NCBI GenBank assembly: GCA_020718525.1
Contig: DYRX01000163.1
Coordinates: forward strand, 1-9,534
Length of the DNA stretch: 9,534 nucleotides
Source: Victivallis vadensis
Lineage (GTDB): Bacteria; Verrucomicrobiota; Lentisphaeria; Victivallales; GWF2-50-93
Direction: 5' to 3'
The first letter of the stretch is position 1. Each line of letters begins with the position of its first letter. Shown here one piece after another: positions 1 through 7,101 of the stretch. The notes below the pieces were generated by a model. It was not told where the DNA came from. It saw nothing but the letters and a program-made list of their open reading frames with translations, and made no database searches. The position numbers and the translations under genes were made by a program.

Positions 1-128
1 ACCAGATACTGGCTTTTCTGAACTGCCTGAAATTCACGGTGAACGGCCAGCCGGGCCTGTTCGACGCAGGTCTTCTCAGAATCAACCCGGACTGGGAACT
101 GGCGTTTACGGACGGTCATGTTGCGTAG
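1..128 (+). CDS. C-terminal end of an unrecognised protein (5' truncated)
   Basis: An open frame entering from the window's left edge (codons from position 3) gives 41 residues and ends at TAG 126-128. The peptide contains FLNCLKFTVNGQ and ends LAFTDGHVA. It mixes hydrophobic and polar residues as a real protein does, whereas frame 1 stops at once and frame 2 gives an Arg/Pro/Ser-rich string. I do not recognise the family from this tail. It lies 37 bases upstream of the SDR gene on the same strand, so it is probably an earlier gene of the same glycan locus. The 37-base gap holds only the next gene's ribosome binding site; I see no terminator in it. Confidence 0.55.
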   Translation, partial: QILAFLNCLKFTVNGQPGLFDAGLLRINPDWELAFTDGHVA

Positions 129-151
129 TTTATTTTAAATAGATGAAAGTG

Positions 152-158
152 AAAGGGG
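152..158 (+). promoter_or_regulatory. Ribosome binding site of the SDR epimerase gene
   Basis: AAAGGGG lies 7 bases before ATG 166. It is a clear Shine-Dalgarno match and supports that start codon. Confidence 0.7.
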
Positions 159-165
159 TTTTCAA

Positions 166-1128
166 ATGCTGCTCAAAGGTAAAAAAATTCTCGTCATTGG
201 GGGTGCCGGTTTCATCGGCAGCCACTTGGTCAGGGAATTGTTGAAGCACGATGTTAAAAAAGTTGTCGTCTACGATAATTTCGTCAGGGGGAAAATGGAG
301 CACCTCCAAGATTCCCTAAAAGACAGCAGATGTGAAATATTCGCATACGGCGGCGACATAAGGGACATAGACATTCTGAACAAGGCTATGGAAGGTGTCG
401 ATTGCGTGTTTCATCTTGCAGCCATGTGGCTTCTGCACTGCAAGGATTTCCCGAGGACTGCCTTTGAGGTCAACATATCCGGAACATTCAACGTGCTGGA
501 GGCTTGCGTCAACAACAAGGTTAAAAAGCTTGTTTACTCGTCGTCGGCTTCAGTATACGGCGATGCAGTGGAGCTACCCATGACTGAGTCGCATCCGTTC
601 AACAATAAAAATTTCTACGGAGCCACAAAAATTGCTGGCGAGGCCATGTGCACCGCCTACAACGACCGCTATGGATTGGACGTGATTGGACTGCGCTACA
701 TGAACGTCTACGGACCGGGTCAGGATCAGCATGCGGCATATAGCGGAGTTATTCCGATTATGCTGAACAAGATCGCTGCCAACGAGGCACCCACCATCAA
801 CGGTGACGGCAGTCAGGCTTATGATTTTATCTATGTGGAGGATGTTGCCTTGGCAAATGTAGATGCGGCGAAGAGCGATGTAAAGTTCGGATACTACAAC
901 GTGGGGACAGAGAAGCAAACCAGCATAAAGGAGCTCTGCAACACAATATTGAAGCTCCGCCGTTCCTCTTTGCAGGTCATCTATAAGCCTTACAGCACGG
1001 ACGATGCGAGGCAACTGGTTAAAAACCGAATCGGTTCCGCAAAGAAAGCTAGGGAGGATATCGGTTTCCAATACAAATATTCTTTGGTTGAAGGGCTTTC
1101 AAAACTAATTGAGTGGAGAAACGAATGA
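166..1128 (+). CDS. NAD-dependent epimerase/dehydratase (extended SDR, nucleotide-sugar modifying)
   Basis: A 320-residue cytoplasmic enzyme, the usual length for UDP-sugar epimerases and dehydratases of the extended SDR family. What is seen: the NAD-binding glycine motif GGAGFIGSH at residues 12-20, a D-x-R-D segment near 64-67 typical of adenine-ring contacts, the SSSASVYG segment with the likely catalytic Ser127, and the YxxxK pair Tyr151/Lys155 (YGATK). The conserved NVYGPGQ stretch of the substrate domain follows. The region after the HLAA motif (residues 84-87) reads MWLLHC, not the sequence usual in GalE. This suggests a subfamily with its own substrate, so I do not call it galE. The expected reaction is epimerisation or oxidation/dehydration of a UDP- or dTDP-linked sugar with bound NAD+. 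Its stop overlaps the next aminotransferase start by 4 bases (ATGA), consistent with consecutive steps. Family assignment is firm; substrate is unknown. Confidence 0.93.
   Translation: MLLKGKKILVIGGAGFIGSHLVRELLKHDVKKVVVYDNFVRGKMEHLQDSLKDSRCEIFAYGGDIRDIDILNKAMEGVDCVFHLAAMWLLHCKDFPRTAFEVNISGTFNVLEACVNNKVKKLVYSSSASVYGDAVELPMTESHPFNNKNFYGATKIAGEAMCTAYNDRYGLDVIGLRYMNVYGPGQDQHAAYSGVIPIMLNKIAANEAPTINGDGSQAYDFIYVEDVALANVDAAKSDVKFGYYNVGTEKQTSIKELCNTILKLRRSSLQVIYKPYSTDDARQLVKNRIGSAKKAREDIGFQYKYSLVEGLSKLIEWRNE
1115..1118 (+). promoter_or_regulatory. Ribosome binding site deciding the aminotransferase start
   Basis: GGAG lies 6 bases before ATG 1125, inside the end of the SDR gene. A GTG at 1113 is in the same frame, but this motif overlaps that codon's own reading, so 1125 is the better start. 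It also produces the ATGA overlap. Confidence 0.65.
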
Positions 1129-2258
1129 ATCCTCCGGATACCGGAAAAATCCCGCTGATCAAACCCTTTCTGCCAATCACCGTCCATGCGAAGGTGTCCG
1201 AAGTTTTGTCGAGTGGACAGCTCACAGAAGGGAAAGTCACAAAGGAGTTCGAGTCCGCATTTTGCAATTATACCGGAGTACGCCATTCGTTGGCTGTATG
1301 CAACTGCACGGTGGGACTGGAGATTGCGTTGCGCGCCGTTGGAGTAGGATCTGGCGACGAAGTGATTGTTCCAGACTACACCTATCCCGCCACCGCCTCG
1401 GTTGTAGCGATCGTAGGGGCGAAAATTGTCCTTGTGGATGTGAAACCGAAATCGATGCTAATTGATTATGATGCCATCGAGACAGCTATCACAAAAAAAA
1501 CCAAAGCCATCATCCCCGTTTCTGCTTTTGGAAATCCTCTCGATTATGAGAGGCTAAATGAAATTAAAAGGAAACACAGTTTGTTAATTATTGAAGATGC
1601 CGCATGTTCGATAGGTGCTTCCTGCGATGGAAAAATGGTCGGGAACATGGCCGACATTTCAGTTTTTAGTCTGCATCCGCGAAAATTTATTACGACCGGA
1701 GAGGGTGGAATTATCACGACGAACAATTCCGAATGGGCGGAATGGATGGATTCATACAAGCATTTCGGCATGAGGACAGTCGGAGCCGACCGCGAAAAAA
1801 TTTGTTTTGAGAGGATTGGAACCAATTACAAACTGAGCAACATTCTGAGCGCAGTCGGTCTGGTTCAGATGCAGGAAGTCGAAAAATTGCTGGCCCGCCG
1901 CAGAGAACTCGCCAGCATCTACCTGAAAAAACTTTCAAATGTCTCCGGGTTGGAGTTCCCTTCAGTGAAAAAGGGTAGCAACCATTCATACCAGACGTTC
2001 TGCGTATTTGTCCGCAACCGCGACTTGATTATGAAGTCCATGCGTGAACAGGGTATCGAAGTCCAGATAGGGACATATTCCTTGCATCGGCATCCTGCGT
2101 TCTCCGAGTCGGATCAATGCCTTTGGTCCGGAGCTTTTTCCGGAAGTGACTACGCTTGCGACCACTCTCTTGCACTGCCCTTGTTTCACGAGATGACCGA
2201 TGTTCAACAAGAGAGAGTTGTCTGCTCCCTTTTGTCAGAAATAAGCGGACATCGCTGA
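1125..2258 (+). CDS. DegT/DnrJ/EryC1/StrS family PLP-dependent sugar aminotransferase
   Basis: About 377 residues, full length for the family, which transfers an amino group (usually from glutamate) to a keto-sugar on a nucleotide carrier. Seen from ATG 1125: the N-terminal IPLIKPFLP segment, the cofactor-phosphate region around CNCTVGLEIAL, VPDYTYPATA, the PLP-pyridine Asp158 in IIEDAACSIGA, and the Schiff-base Lys187 in SLHPRKFITTGEGG. The later GTNYKLSNILSAVGLVQ motif contains the Asn-Tyr pair that is usual in this family. All expected catalytic residues are present, so the enzyme should be active. It is translationally coupled to the upstream SDR enzyme, so the SDR product or a derivative may be its substrate. 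Position of amination (C3, C4 or other) cannot be told from the sequence. A GTG at 1113 would add four residues and is less likely. Confidence 0.93.
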   Translation: MNPPDTGKIPLIKPFLPITVHAKVSEVLSSGQLTEGKVTKEFESAFCNYTGVRHSLAVCNCTVGLEIALRAVGVGSGDEVIVPDYTYPATASVVAIVGAKIVLVDVKPKSMLIDYDAIETAITKKTKAIIPVSAFGNPLDYERLNEIKRKHSLLIIEDAACSIGASCDGKMVGNMADISVFSLHPRKFITTGEGGIITTNNSEWAEWMDSYKHFGMRTVGADREKICFERIGTNYKLSNILSAVGLVQMQEVEKLLARRRELASIYLKKLSNVSGLEFPSVKKGSNHSYQTFCVFVRNRDLIMKSMREQGIEVQIGTYSLHRHPAFSESDQCLWSGAFSGSDYACDHSLALPLFHEMTDVQQERVVCSLLSEISGHR

Positions 2259-2319
2259 TGTCTGCCGCCCTTGCTGTTAAAAACGCCACGAAGCCAATTA
2301 AATAAATGGCCAAGAACCA
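2259..2319 (+). other. Short gap with two chained mini-ORFs before the asparagine synthase gene
   Basis: This 61-base spacer is the longest gap in the window. An ATG at 2258-2260 overlaps the aminotransferase stop (TGATG) and reads 15 codons to TAA 2303-2305. The next codon, ATG 2306, reads 8 codons and stops at TAG 2330-2332, just inside the asparagine synthase gene. No clear Shine-Dalgarno motif precedes the real start at 2320, so ribosome re-initiation through these mini-ORFs is possible. Chance is equally possible. Confidence 0.3.
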
Positions 2320-4200
2320 ATGTGCGGAATAGCCGGTATTTTCAATCTTAAAGGCGAACCAGTTTCTACCGTCATCTTGAGAAAAATGACGGATGCGATT
2401 GCCCACCGCGGACCTGACGGCGAGGGTTTTTACACCGACGAATTTATTGGGCTTGGGCATCGTCGTTTGGCTATAATAGATCTGTCTGCGGCTGGTCATC
2501 AGCCGATGATATCGCACGATGGGCAGATAGTACTTAGCTACAACGGGGAGATCTACAATTTCCAGGAGCTGCGCCTTGAGCTTGAGGCTTTAGGATATCA
2601 ATTCCATTCAAAGACCGACAGTGAAGTGGTTCTTCACGCCTGGCAGGCTTGGGGGGAGGTCTGCGTATCGCGCTTCAACGGAATGTTCGCTTTCGCCATA
2701 TGGAGCAAAAGGGAAATGGTTCTTTATCTTGTACGCGACCGCTACGGGATCAAACCGCTCTACTACGCCTGTTGGGGAAATTCCTTCCTTTTTGCTTCTG
2801 AACAAAAAGCCATATTGGCACATCCAGGGGCAAAACGGGATCTCGATAAAAAGGCACTTTTGGAATATTTTACATTTCAGAATATTTTTACGGATAGGAC
2901 ATTGTTGAAGGGAGTTCACTTGCTGCCTGCCGCAAGTGTCGCCCGTGTTGAATTTGGTGGCAACGGCAACCCAAAATGTGCACGATATTGGGATTACTCT
3001 TTCCGTGAGCCCGACCAACAATGCAAGATCAATGATTACAGATTTGAGCTTGACCGCCTTCTTTGCCAAGCCGTTAATCGTCAGCTTGTGACCGATGTCG
3101 AACTTGGCAGCTATCTTTCAGGTGGCATGGACTCTGGCACGCTGACCGCTCTCGCCGCACGCCAATTGCCTTATATCAAGACATTTACTTGTGGTTTCGA
3201 TCTGAGTTCCGCATCGGGTATTGAGCTCGCATTCGACGAACGCGCTAAGGCAGAGGCAATGTCAGCACGCTTCAAGACCGAACATTATGAAATGGTTCTC
3301 AAGGCTGGTGACATGGAGCGCTGCCTGCCAAAACTTGCTTGGCATATAGAGGAACCAAGGGTCGGGCAGAGCTATCCAAATTTCTATGCGGCCAAACTGG
3401 CCAGTAAATTTGTCAGAGTCGTGCTATCTGGCTCCGGCGGAGATGAGCTGTTTGGCGGCTACCCTTGGCGCTATTACCGTGCCGCGGTCTGTGATAACTT
3501 CGAGCATTATATAGACCAATATTACCTATATTGGCAAAGATTGATACCAAATTCGTTAATTTCCAAAGTCTTTGCCCCTGTTTGGGACGATGTAAAAGAT
3601 GTCTGGACTCGCGACATCTTCCGGGATGTATTTATAACCCATTATAAACATCTGGATCGTCCGGAAGACTATATCAATCATTCTCTCTATTTCGAAGCCA
3701 AGACATTCCTGCATGGATTATTAGTAATTGAAGACAAGCTCAGCATGGCTCATAGCTTAGAGACTCGTGTGCCTTTCCTTGATAACGATTTAGTCGACTT
3801 CGCGATGCGCTGTCCAGTCAATTTCAAACTGAACAATTTGGCAGAAGTGGTGCGTATCAATGAAAACGAGCCAGGTGACAAACAGGGGCAGTTCTTCAGG
3901 AAGGTAAAGGACGGCAAGCAAATCCTGCGAGATGTCATGCGTCAATACATTCCGGACGATATTGCAAATGCTGAAAAACAAGGATTTTCTGCGCCAGACG
4001 CGAGCTGGTTCAAAGGGGACAGCATCAATTACGTCACAAAAGTCCTCTGCGACAAAAAAAATCCGATCTACGATTGTTTTGAATGGGCTGTCGTCCAGTC
4101 CTTGCTCGAAGAGCATTTGTCGGGAAAAACCAACCGGCGCCTTTTAGTCTGGTCGCTTCTGAATTTTTCAGAATGGCTTGAAATCTTTATAAATGATTGA
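2320..4200 (+). CDS. asnB: Asparagine synthase (glutamine-hydrolysing)-like amidotransferase
   Basis: A 626-residue two-domain enzyme. The N-terminal class II glutaminase starts MCGIAGIF, with Cys2 exposed as the N-terminal nucleophile after Met removal; this fixes the start at 2320 despite a weak ribosome site. It keeps GHRRLAIIDLS (Arg49), YNGEIYN (Asn75-Gly76) and Asp100 for glutamine binding. The C-terminal ATP-pyrophosphatase domain has the PP-loop SGGMDS at 267-272, GSGGDELFGGY at 371-381 and the SMAHSLETRVPFLD segment. Ammonia from glutamine would be channelled to an AMP-activated carboxylate. The enzyme is longer than housekeeping AsnB (about 554 residues in E. coli). Homologues in O-antigen clusters (for example WbpS of Pseudomonas, WbtH of Francisella) are thought to amidate uronic acids. 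The glycan setting favours that role here (inference); ordinary asparagine synthesis cannot be excluded. Confidence 0.92.
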   Translation: MCGIAGIFNLKGEPVSTVILRKMTDAIAHRGPDGEGFYTDEFIGLGHRRLAIIDLSAAGHQPMISHDGQIVLSYNGEIYNFQELRLELEALGYQFHSKTDSEVVLHAWQAWGEVCVSRFNGMFAFAIWSKREMVLYLVRDRYGIKPLYYACWGNSFLFASEQKAILAHPGAKRDLDKKALLEYFTFQNIFTDRTLLKGVHLLPAASVARVEFGGNGNPKCARYWDYSFREPDQQCKINDYRFELDRLLCQAVNRQLVTDVELGSYLSGGMDSGTLTALAARQLPYIKTFTCGFDLSSASGIELAFDERAKAEAMSARFKTEHYEMVLKAGDMERCLPKLAWHIEEPRVGQSYPNFYAAKLASKFVRVVLSGSGGDELFGGYPWRYYRAAVCDNFEHYIDQYYLYWQRLIPNSLISKVFAPVWDDVKDVWTRDIFRDVFITHYKHLDRPEDYINHSLYFEAKTFLHGLLVIEDKLSMAHSLETRVPFLDNDLVDFAMRCPVNFKLNNLAEVVRINENEPGDKQGQFFRKVKDGKQILRDVMRQYIPDDIANAEKQGFSAPDASWFKGDSINYVTKVLCDKKNPIYDCFEWAVVQSLLEEHLSGKTNRRLLVWSLLNFSEWLEIFIND

Positions 4201-4214
4201 GTTATAGCAAAACA

Positions 4215-5225
4215 ATGGCGGAGAAAATGCCACGCTTTTCACCAATCCCACATTCCAAGCCATGGGTCTCCGGCAGTGATCGCAAGGTGCTTTCGGAATG
4301 CCTTGCATCAGGCATGTTGTCAAACGGCGAAAAGGTGGCTTTATTCTCCTCTTTTTGCCGCGATTATCTTTCTTTTCCATTTGCGTATCCCACATCGAGC
4401 GGAACAGCGGCATTAATTCTGGCCTTGATTGGTGTTGGAATAAAGAGGGGAGACGAAGTGATCGTACCTGTTTATGTCTGCCGATCCGTTGCGGATGCGG
4501 TCTCCTCCATCGGCGCCAAACTCGTATTCTGCGACATCGGAAGCGACTGGCGGATGGAGGCCGCCACGGTGGTGCCGTTGATCGGCAGAAAAACAAAGGC
4601 GGTCATCGTCGTTCATCCGTTTGGAATCAAGGTGGACATGAAAAACATCGCCGAACTGGGAATCCCGGTGATTGAAGACTGCTGTCAATCTTTTGCAAGA
4701 GGCTACGGCTGGACAGGCGTTGCCGCAGTCTATTCGTTCCATGCCACAAAATGCCTCAGCACAGGCGAAGGCGGATTGCTTGCTTGCAGAGACGAGACCA
4801 TGGCGATAAGAATCAAAAAACATTTGCAAGAATATTCTGATCCCTGCAGAATGTCCGACTTGGCGGCGGCATTGGGGTTGAGCCAGCTTGCCCGTTATGA
4901 TCTTTTTTTGAAGAGGCGCAAAGACTTGGCGGAATTGTATTTCGACGAATTGGCACCTCACTTGACTGCCCCGCTTAGGAACGCGGGTGAATCCATTTAT
5001 TTTCGTTTCCCTTTAGTATTCAACGGCAGTTTCGATGATTTGCAGAGAGCCTATCTTGAGCACGGAGTTCATGTCCGGCGAGGCGTTGATTGCCTGCTAA
5101 GCCGGGGAAGATTCCCGAATGCGCTCGCAAGATTCAATCAGACTCTTTCCATCCCTTTATATCCTGCGCTTGAAGATGCGGATGCCGGAAAAATTATTTA
5201 TGCGACCAGGAAGGTTTTTTCATGA
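4215..5225 (+). CDS. Second, divergent DegT/DnrJ/EryC1/StrS-type aminotransferase
   Basis: About 336 residues, short for the family. Features numbered from ATG 4215: TSSGTAALILAL (cofactor-phosphate region, about 60-71), VPVYVCRSVADAV where most members have a Thr/Phe-rich stretch, VHPFG, the PLP-binding Asp155 in VIEDCCQSF, and the Schiff-base Lys179 in FHATKCLSTGEGG. The segment corresponding to the usual NYRMS motif reads PCRMSDLAAALG, so the Asn-Tyr pair is missing. The catalytic core is intact, but the substrate pocket probably differs from that of the first aminotransferase. The start is uncertain: TTG 4197 overlaps the upstream stop, ATG 4215 has no clear ribosome site, and ATG 4227 has GGAG only 3 bases ahead. 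The stop overlaps the FemAB-like gene by 4 bases. It likely aminates a keto-sugar; substrate unknown. Confidence 0.88.
   Translation: MAEKMPRFSPIPHSKPWVSGSDRKVLSECLASGMLSNGEKVALFSSFCRDYLSFPFAYPTSSGTAALILALIGVGIKRGDEVIVPVYVCRSVADAVSSIGAKLVFCDIGSDWRMEAATVVPLIGRKTKAVIVVHPFGIKVDMKNIAELGIPVIEDCCQSFARGYGWTGVAAVYSFHATKCLSTGEGGLLACRDETMAIRIKKHLQEYSDPCRMSDLAAALGLSQLARYDLFLKRRKDLAELYFDELAPHLTAPLRNAGESIYFRFPLVFNGSFDDLQRAYLEHGVHVRRGVDCLLSRGRFPNALARFNQTLSIPLYPALEDADAGKIIYATRKVFS
5208..5214 (+). promoter_or_regulatory. Ribosome binding site of the FemAB-like gene
   Basis: AGGAAGG lies 7 bases before ATG 5222, inside the end of the preceding aminotransferase gene. It supports both the start and independent loading of ribosomes in addition to coupling through ATGA. 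Confidence 0.65.
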
Positions 5226-6292
5226 CATGCCAGATTGAACTGCTCGGTCCGAACAGGGAGAATGAATATGAGACATTCATACAATCATTTCCCACCACCA
5301 TGATATATGCATCTCTTGTCTATCGAGACATTCTGCGGGAGTTTATACCGGCGGAACCCAAATATCTGATCGCGCTGGACGATTCTTCCGAAATAATCGG
5401 CGCACTTCCCGCTTTTATCAGCCGTGCAAACAATTTTCCGCCCGTGATCAATTCTCTGCCGTTTTATGGCTCCAACGGCGGAGTGATCGCCGATCCCGCC
5501 CGTCCCTGCCTGAAAAAATCCCTGATTGAAGGCTTCAACAGCCTCGCACGCCAGCATGGATGCGCCGCTTCGACCATTGTAACTTCCCCTTTCTCTTCAG
5601 AAGACATCGGCTGTTACGAAGAATTTTGCCGTCACGACTTCAGGGACGAAAGAATCGGCCAGATAACATGCCTTCCTGATCTTCCCCAGGATGGACGCAA
5701 TGTCAAGAACCTTCTTATGGGCATGTATCATCAAAAGACCCGCAATATGGTGAGAAAGGCGGAGAAATCCGGCGTTTCGGCAAAAAAATCCTTAAGTGAG
5801 GACGATTGGAAATTTTTGTCCGACACGCACCAGGAGAATATGAGGGAAATTGGCGGATTGGCCAAACCTAAAAGCTTTTTTTCCCTGATCGACAAACATT
5901 TGACGGGCAAAAAGAGTTGCTCGGTCTACACGGCGTTCTTTGACAGAAAGCCCATCGGCGCCCTTCTAGTTCTTTATTATAACCGGACAGCCGAGTATTT
6001 TACGCCTGTCGTCCTCGGAGAATACCGTTCATTCCAGCCGTTGAGCATGCTGATATGTCAGGCAATGCAGGACGCAGTGGAAATTGGTTGTCGTTTTTGG
6101 AACTGGGGCGGCACGTGGCTAAACCAGGACGGCGTCTACGATTTTAAAAAAAGATGGGGAACCAAAGACTTTCCATACTATTACTACACAAAAGTATATG
6201 ACCATTCCATTCTGGCATGCTCTAAAAACGAACTGCTCGAACACTATCCGTATTTCTATGTCCTTCCTTTTTCGGCATTGAAAGGAAATTGA
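5222..6292 (+). CDS. FemAB-like / Acetyltransf_6-type GNAT-fold acyltransferase
   Basis: A 356-residue protein with the double-GNAT layout of the FemAB superfamily. The first half has a central IIGALPAFI segment (about 58-66) and NSLPFYGSNGG (77-87). The middle has KTRNMVRKAEKSGV at 172-185, close to the Arg-Asn-x-x-Arg-Lys-Ala signature of the family. The second half has KPIGALLVLYYN (243-254) and the closing NWGGTWLNQDGVYDFKKRWG at 294-313, the usual Gly-x-Tyr-x-Phe-Lys-x-x-x-Gly ending. Members transfer amino acids from aminoacyl-tRNA (peptidoglycan bridges) or other acyl groups. No signal peptide or membrane segment is seen, so it is cytoplasmic. Its start overlaps the second aminotransferase stop, so N-acylation of the newly made amino-sugar is a sensible guess. 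Family call is firm; donor and acceptor are unknown. Confidence 0.87.
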   Translation: MTCQIELLGPNRENEYETFIQSFPTTMIYASLVYRDILREFIPAEPKYLIALDDSSEIIGALPAFISRANNFPPVINSLPFYGSNGGVIADPARPCLKKSLIEGFNSLARQHGCAASTIVTSPFSSEDIGCYEEFCRHDFRDERIGQITCLPDLPQDGRNVKNLLMGMYHQKTRNMVRKAEKSGVSAKKSLSEDDWKFLSDTHQENMREIGGLAKPKSFFSLIDKHLTGKKSCSVYTAFFDRKPIGALLVLYYNRTAEYFTPVVLGEYRSFQPLSMLICQAMQDAVEIGCRFWNWGGTWLNQDGVYDFKKRWGTKDFPYYYYTKVYDHSILACSKNELLEHYPYFYVLPFSALKGN

Positions 6293-6299
6293 ATGCCGC

Positions 6300-7076
6300 A
6301 TGCCCTACAAATCCATTCCGTTCTGGACATCTGAAATTCCAATGGACAAACTGTCAGACAAGACAATAAATGCCTTGGATGCCTTCTGGGCTTCAAAGAA
6401 CCATTGCTCCGTCGATGAAATCCAGGCCAACGGCATTCAAACCGTCAAAGTCCCCGCAAATGGCAATAATGAGTATGTCCAGCTTTTCCGCCGCAATAAA
6501 ACGCTTGTTATTTCATGTTCTGAATCCCTGTTTGATTCCGTGAGAAGCATAATTTTGGAAAAGGATGCTGAAATTATATTCAACCCGGTTTTTCTTGGCT
6601 CCGCCCTGTCGTGCCGTGTCGAGCGCATCATCGGTCCGGCATATATTGGCTATCTTGAAGAGGTACTGTGTAAATCCGCCGATCCTAACATTCGAATACT
6701 TGATTCTCAGGACATCGGAGTTTTTGAAGAATTTCACATGTCTGTCACGGCACAGGACTGGAGGAGTTGCGGCCTGAGGTTTGACCAGCCTATAGCCGCC
6801 TGTTTCTGCAATGGAACTATTGTCAGTGCCGCCGGTTATGAAATATGGGACGGAATGATCGCGCATATCGGGATCGTCACCCGCCCGGATTCGCGCGGCG
6901 CGGGAAAAGGGTGCAAATGCGTAGGCGAGATCGCCCGGCATGCCCTGGCACAGAGGTTGATACCGCAGTATCGGACGTTGTACGAAAACTCGGGCTCGAT
7001 GAGCCTTGCCCGGAAAGCGGGTTTCATTGAATATGCTTCGACCATTTACATCGTCGCAACCGCAAAACCCGGCTGA
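6300..7076 (+). CDS. GNAT-family N-acetyltransferase with an unrecognised N-terminal half
   Basis: A 258-residue protein. The C-terminal half is a GNAT domain: IVSAAGYEIWDGMIAHIGIVT forms the central strands (about 174-194), RGAGKG at 199-204 is the acetyl-CoA pyrophosphate loop, and N230 followed by SLARKAGF (235-242) is the usual last motif. The N-terminal 110 residues (charged, with KTLVISCSESL near 67-77) resemble the accessory halves of two-lobed GNATs but I cannot name a domain. It begins 8 bases after the FemAB-like stop. The AAGGA at 6282-6286 lies 13 bases ahead, longer than ideal; ATG 6342 is a poorer alternative. It probably acetylates an amino-sugar or similar small acceptor in the cytoplasm. 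Coding may overlap the start of the next gene. Confidence 0.82.
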   Translation: MPYKSIPFWTSEIPMDKLSDKTINALDAFWASKNHCSVDEIQANGIQTVKVPANGNNEYVQLFRRNKTLVISCSESLFDSVRSIILEKDAEIIFNPVFLGSALSCRVERIIGPAYIGYLEEVLCKSADPNIRILDSQDIGVFEEFHMSVTAQDWRSCGLRFDQPIAACFCNGTIVSAAGYEIWDGMIAHIGIVTRPDSRGAGKGCKCVGEIARHALAQRLIPQYRTLYENSGSMSLARKAGFIEYASTIYIVATAKPG

Positions 7077-7101
7077 AGCCGCCGTCAAACAACACGTTTC
7101 A

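Noticed and set aside
105..140. Possible promoter before the SDR gene (TTTACG with a TATTTT-like box)
   Set aside because: The spacing is about 20 bases, the matches are poor, and the AT-rich stretch runs directly into the ribosome binding site.
166..1128. Calling the SDR gene galE
   Set aside because: The catalytic residues fit, but the substrate-side segment differs and the neighbours point to amino-sugar synthesis.
1493..1500. Homopolymer runs of 7-8 A or T (also 4054-4061, 5876-5882, 8948-8954) as phase-variation switches
   Set aside because: They are short and fall in Lys or Phe codons of intact frames. No gene is broken at these sites, so there is no sign of slippage control.
2029..2517. 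Long open frames on the minus strand, such as this 162-codon one and that at 574-1071
   Set aside because: They lie antisense to well-supported enzymes, have no recognisable domain, and are Arg/Ser-rich as expected of shadow frames.
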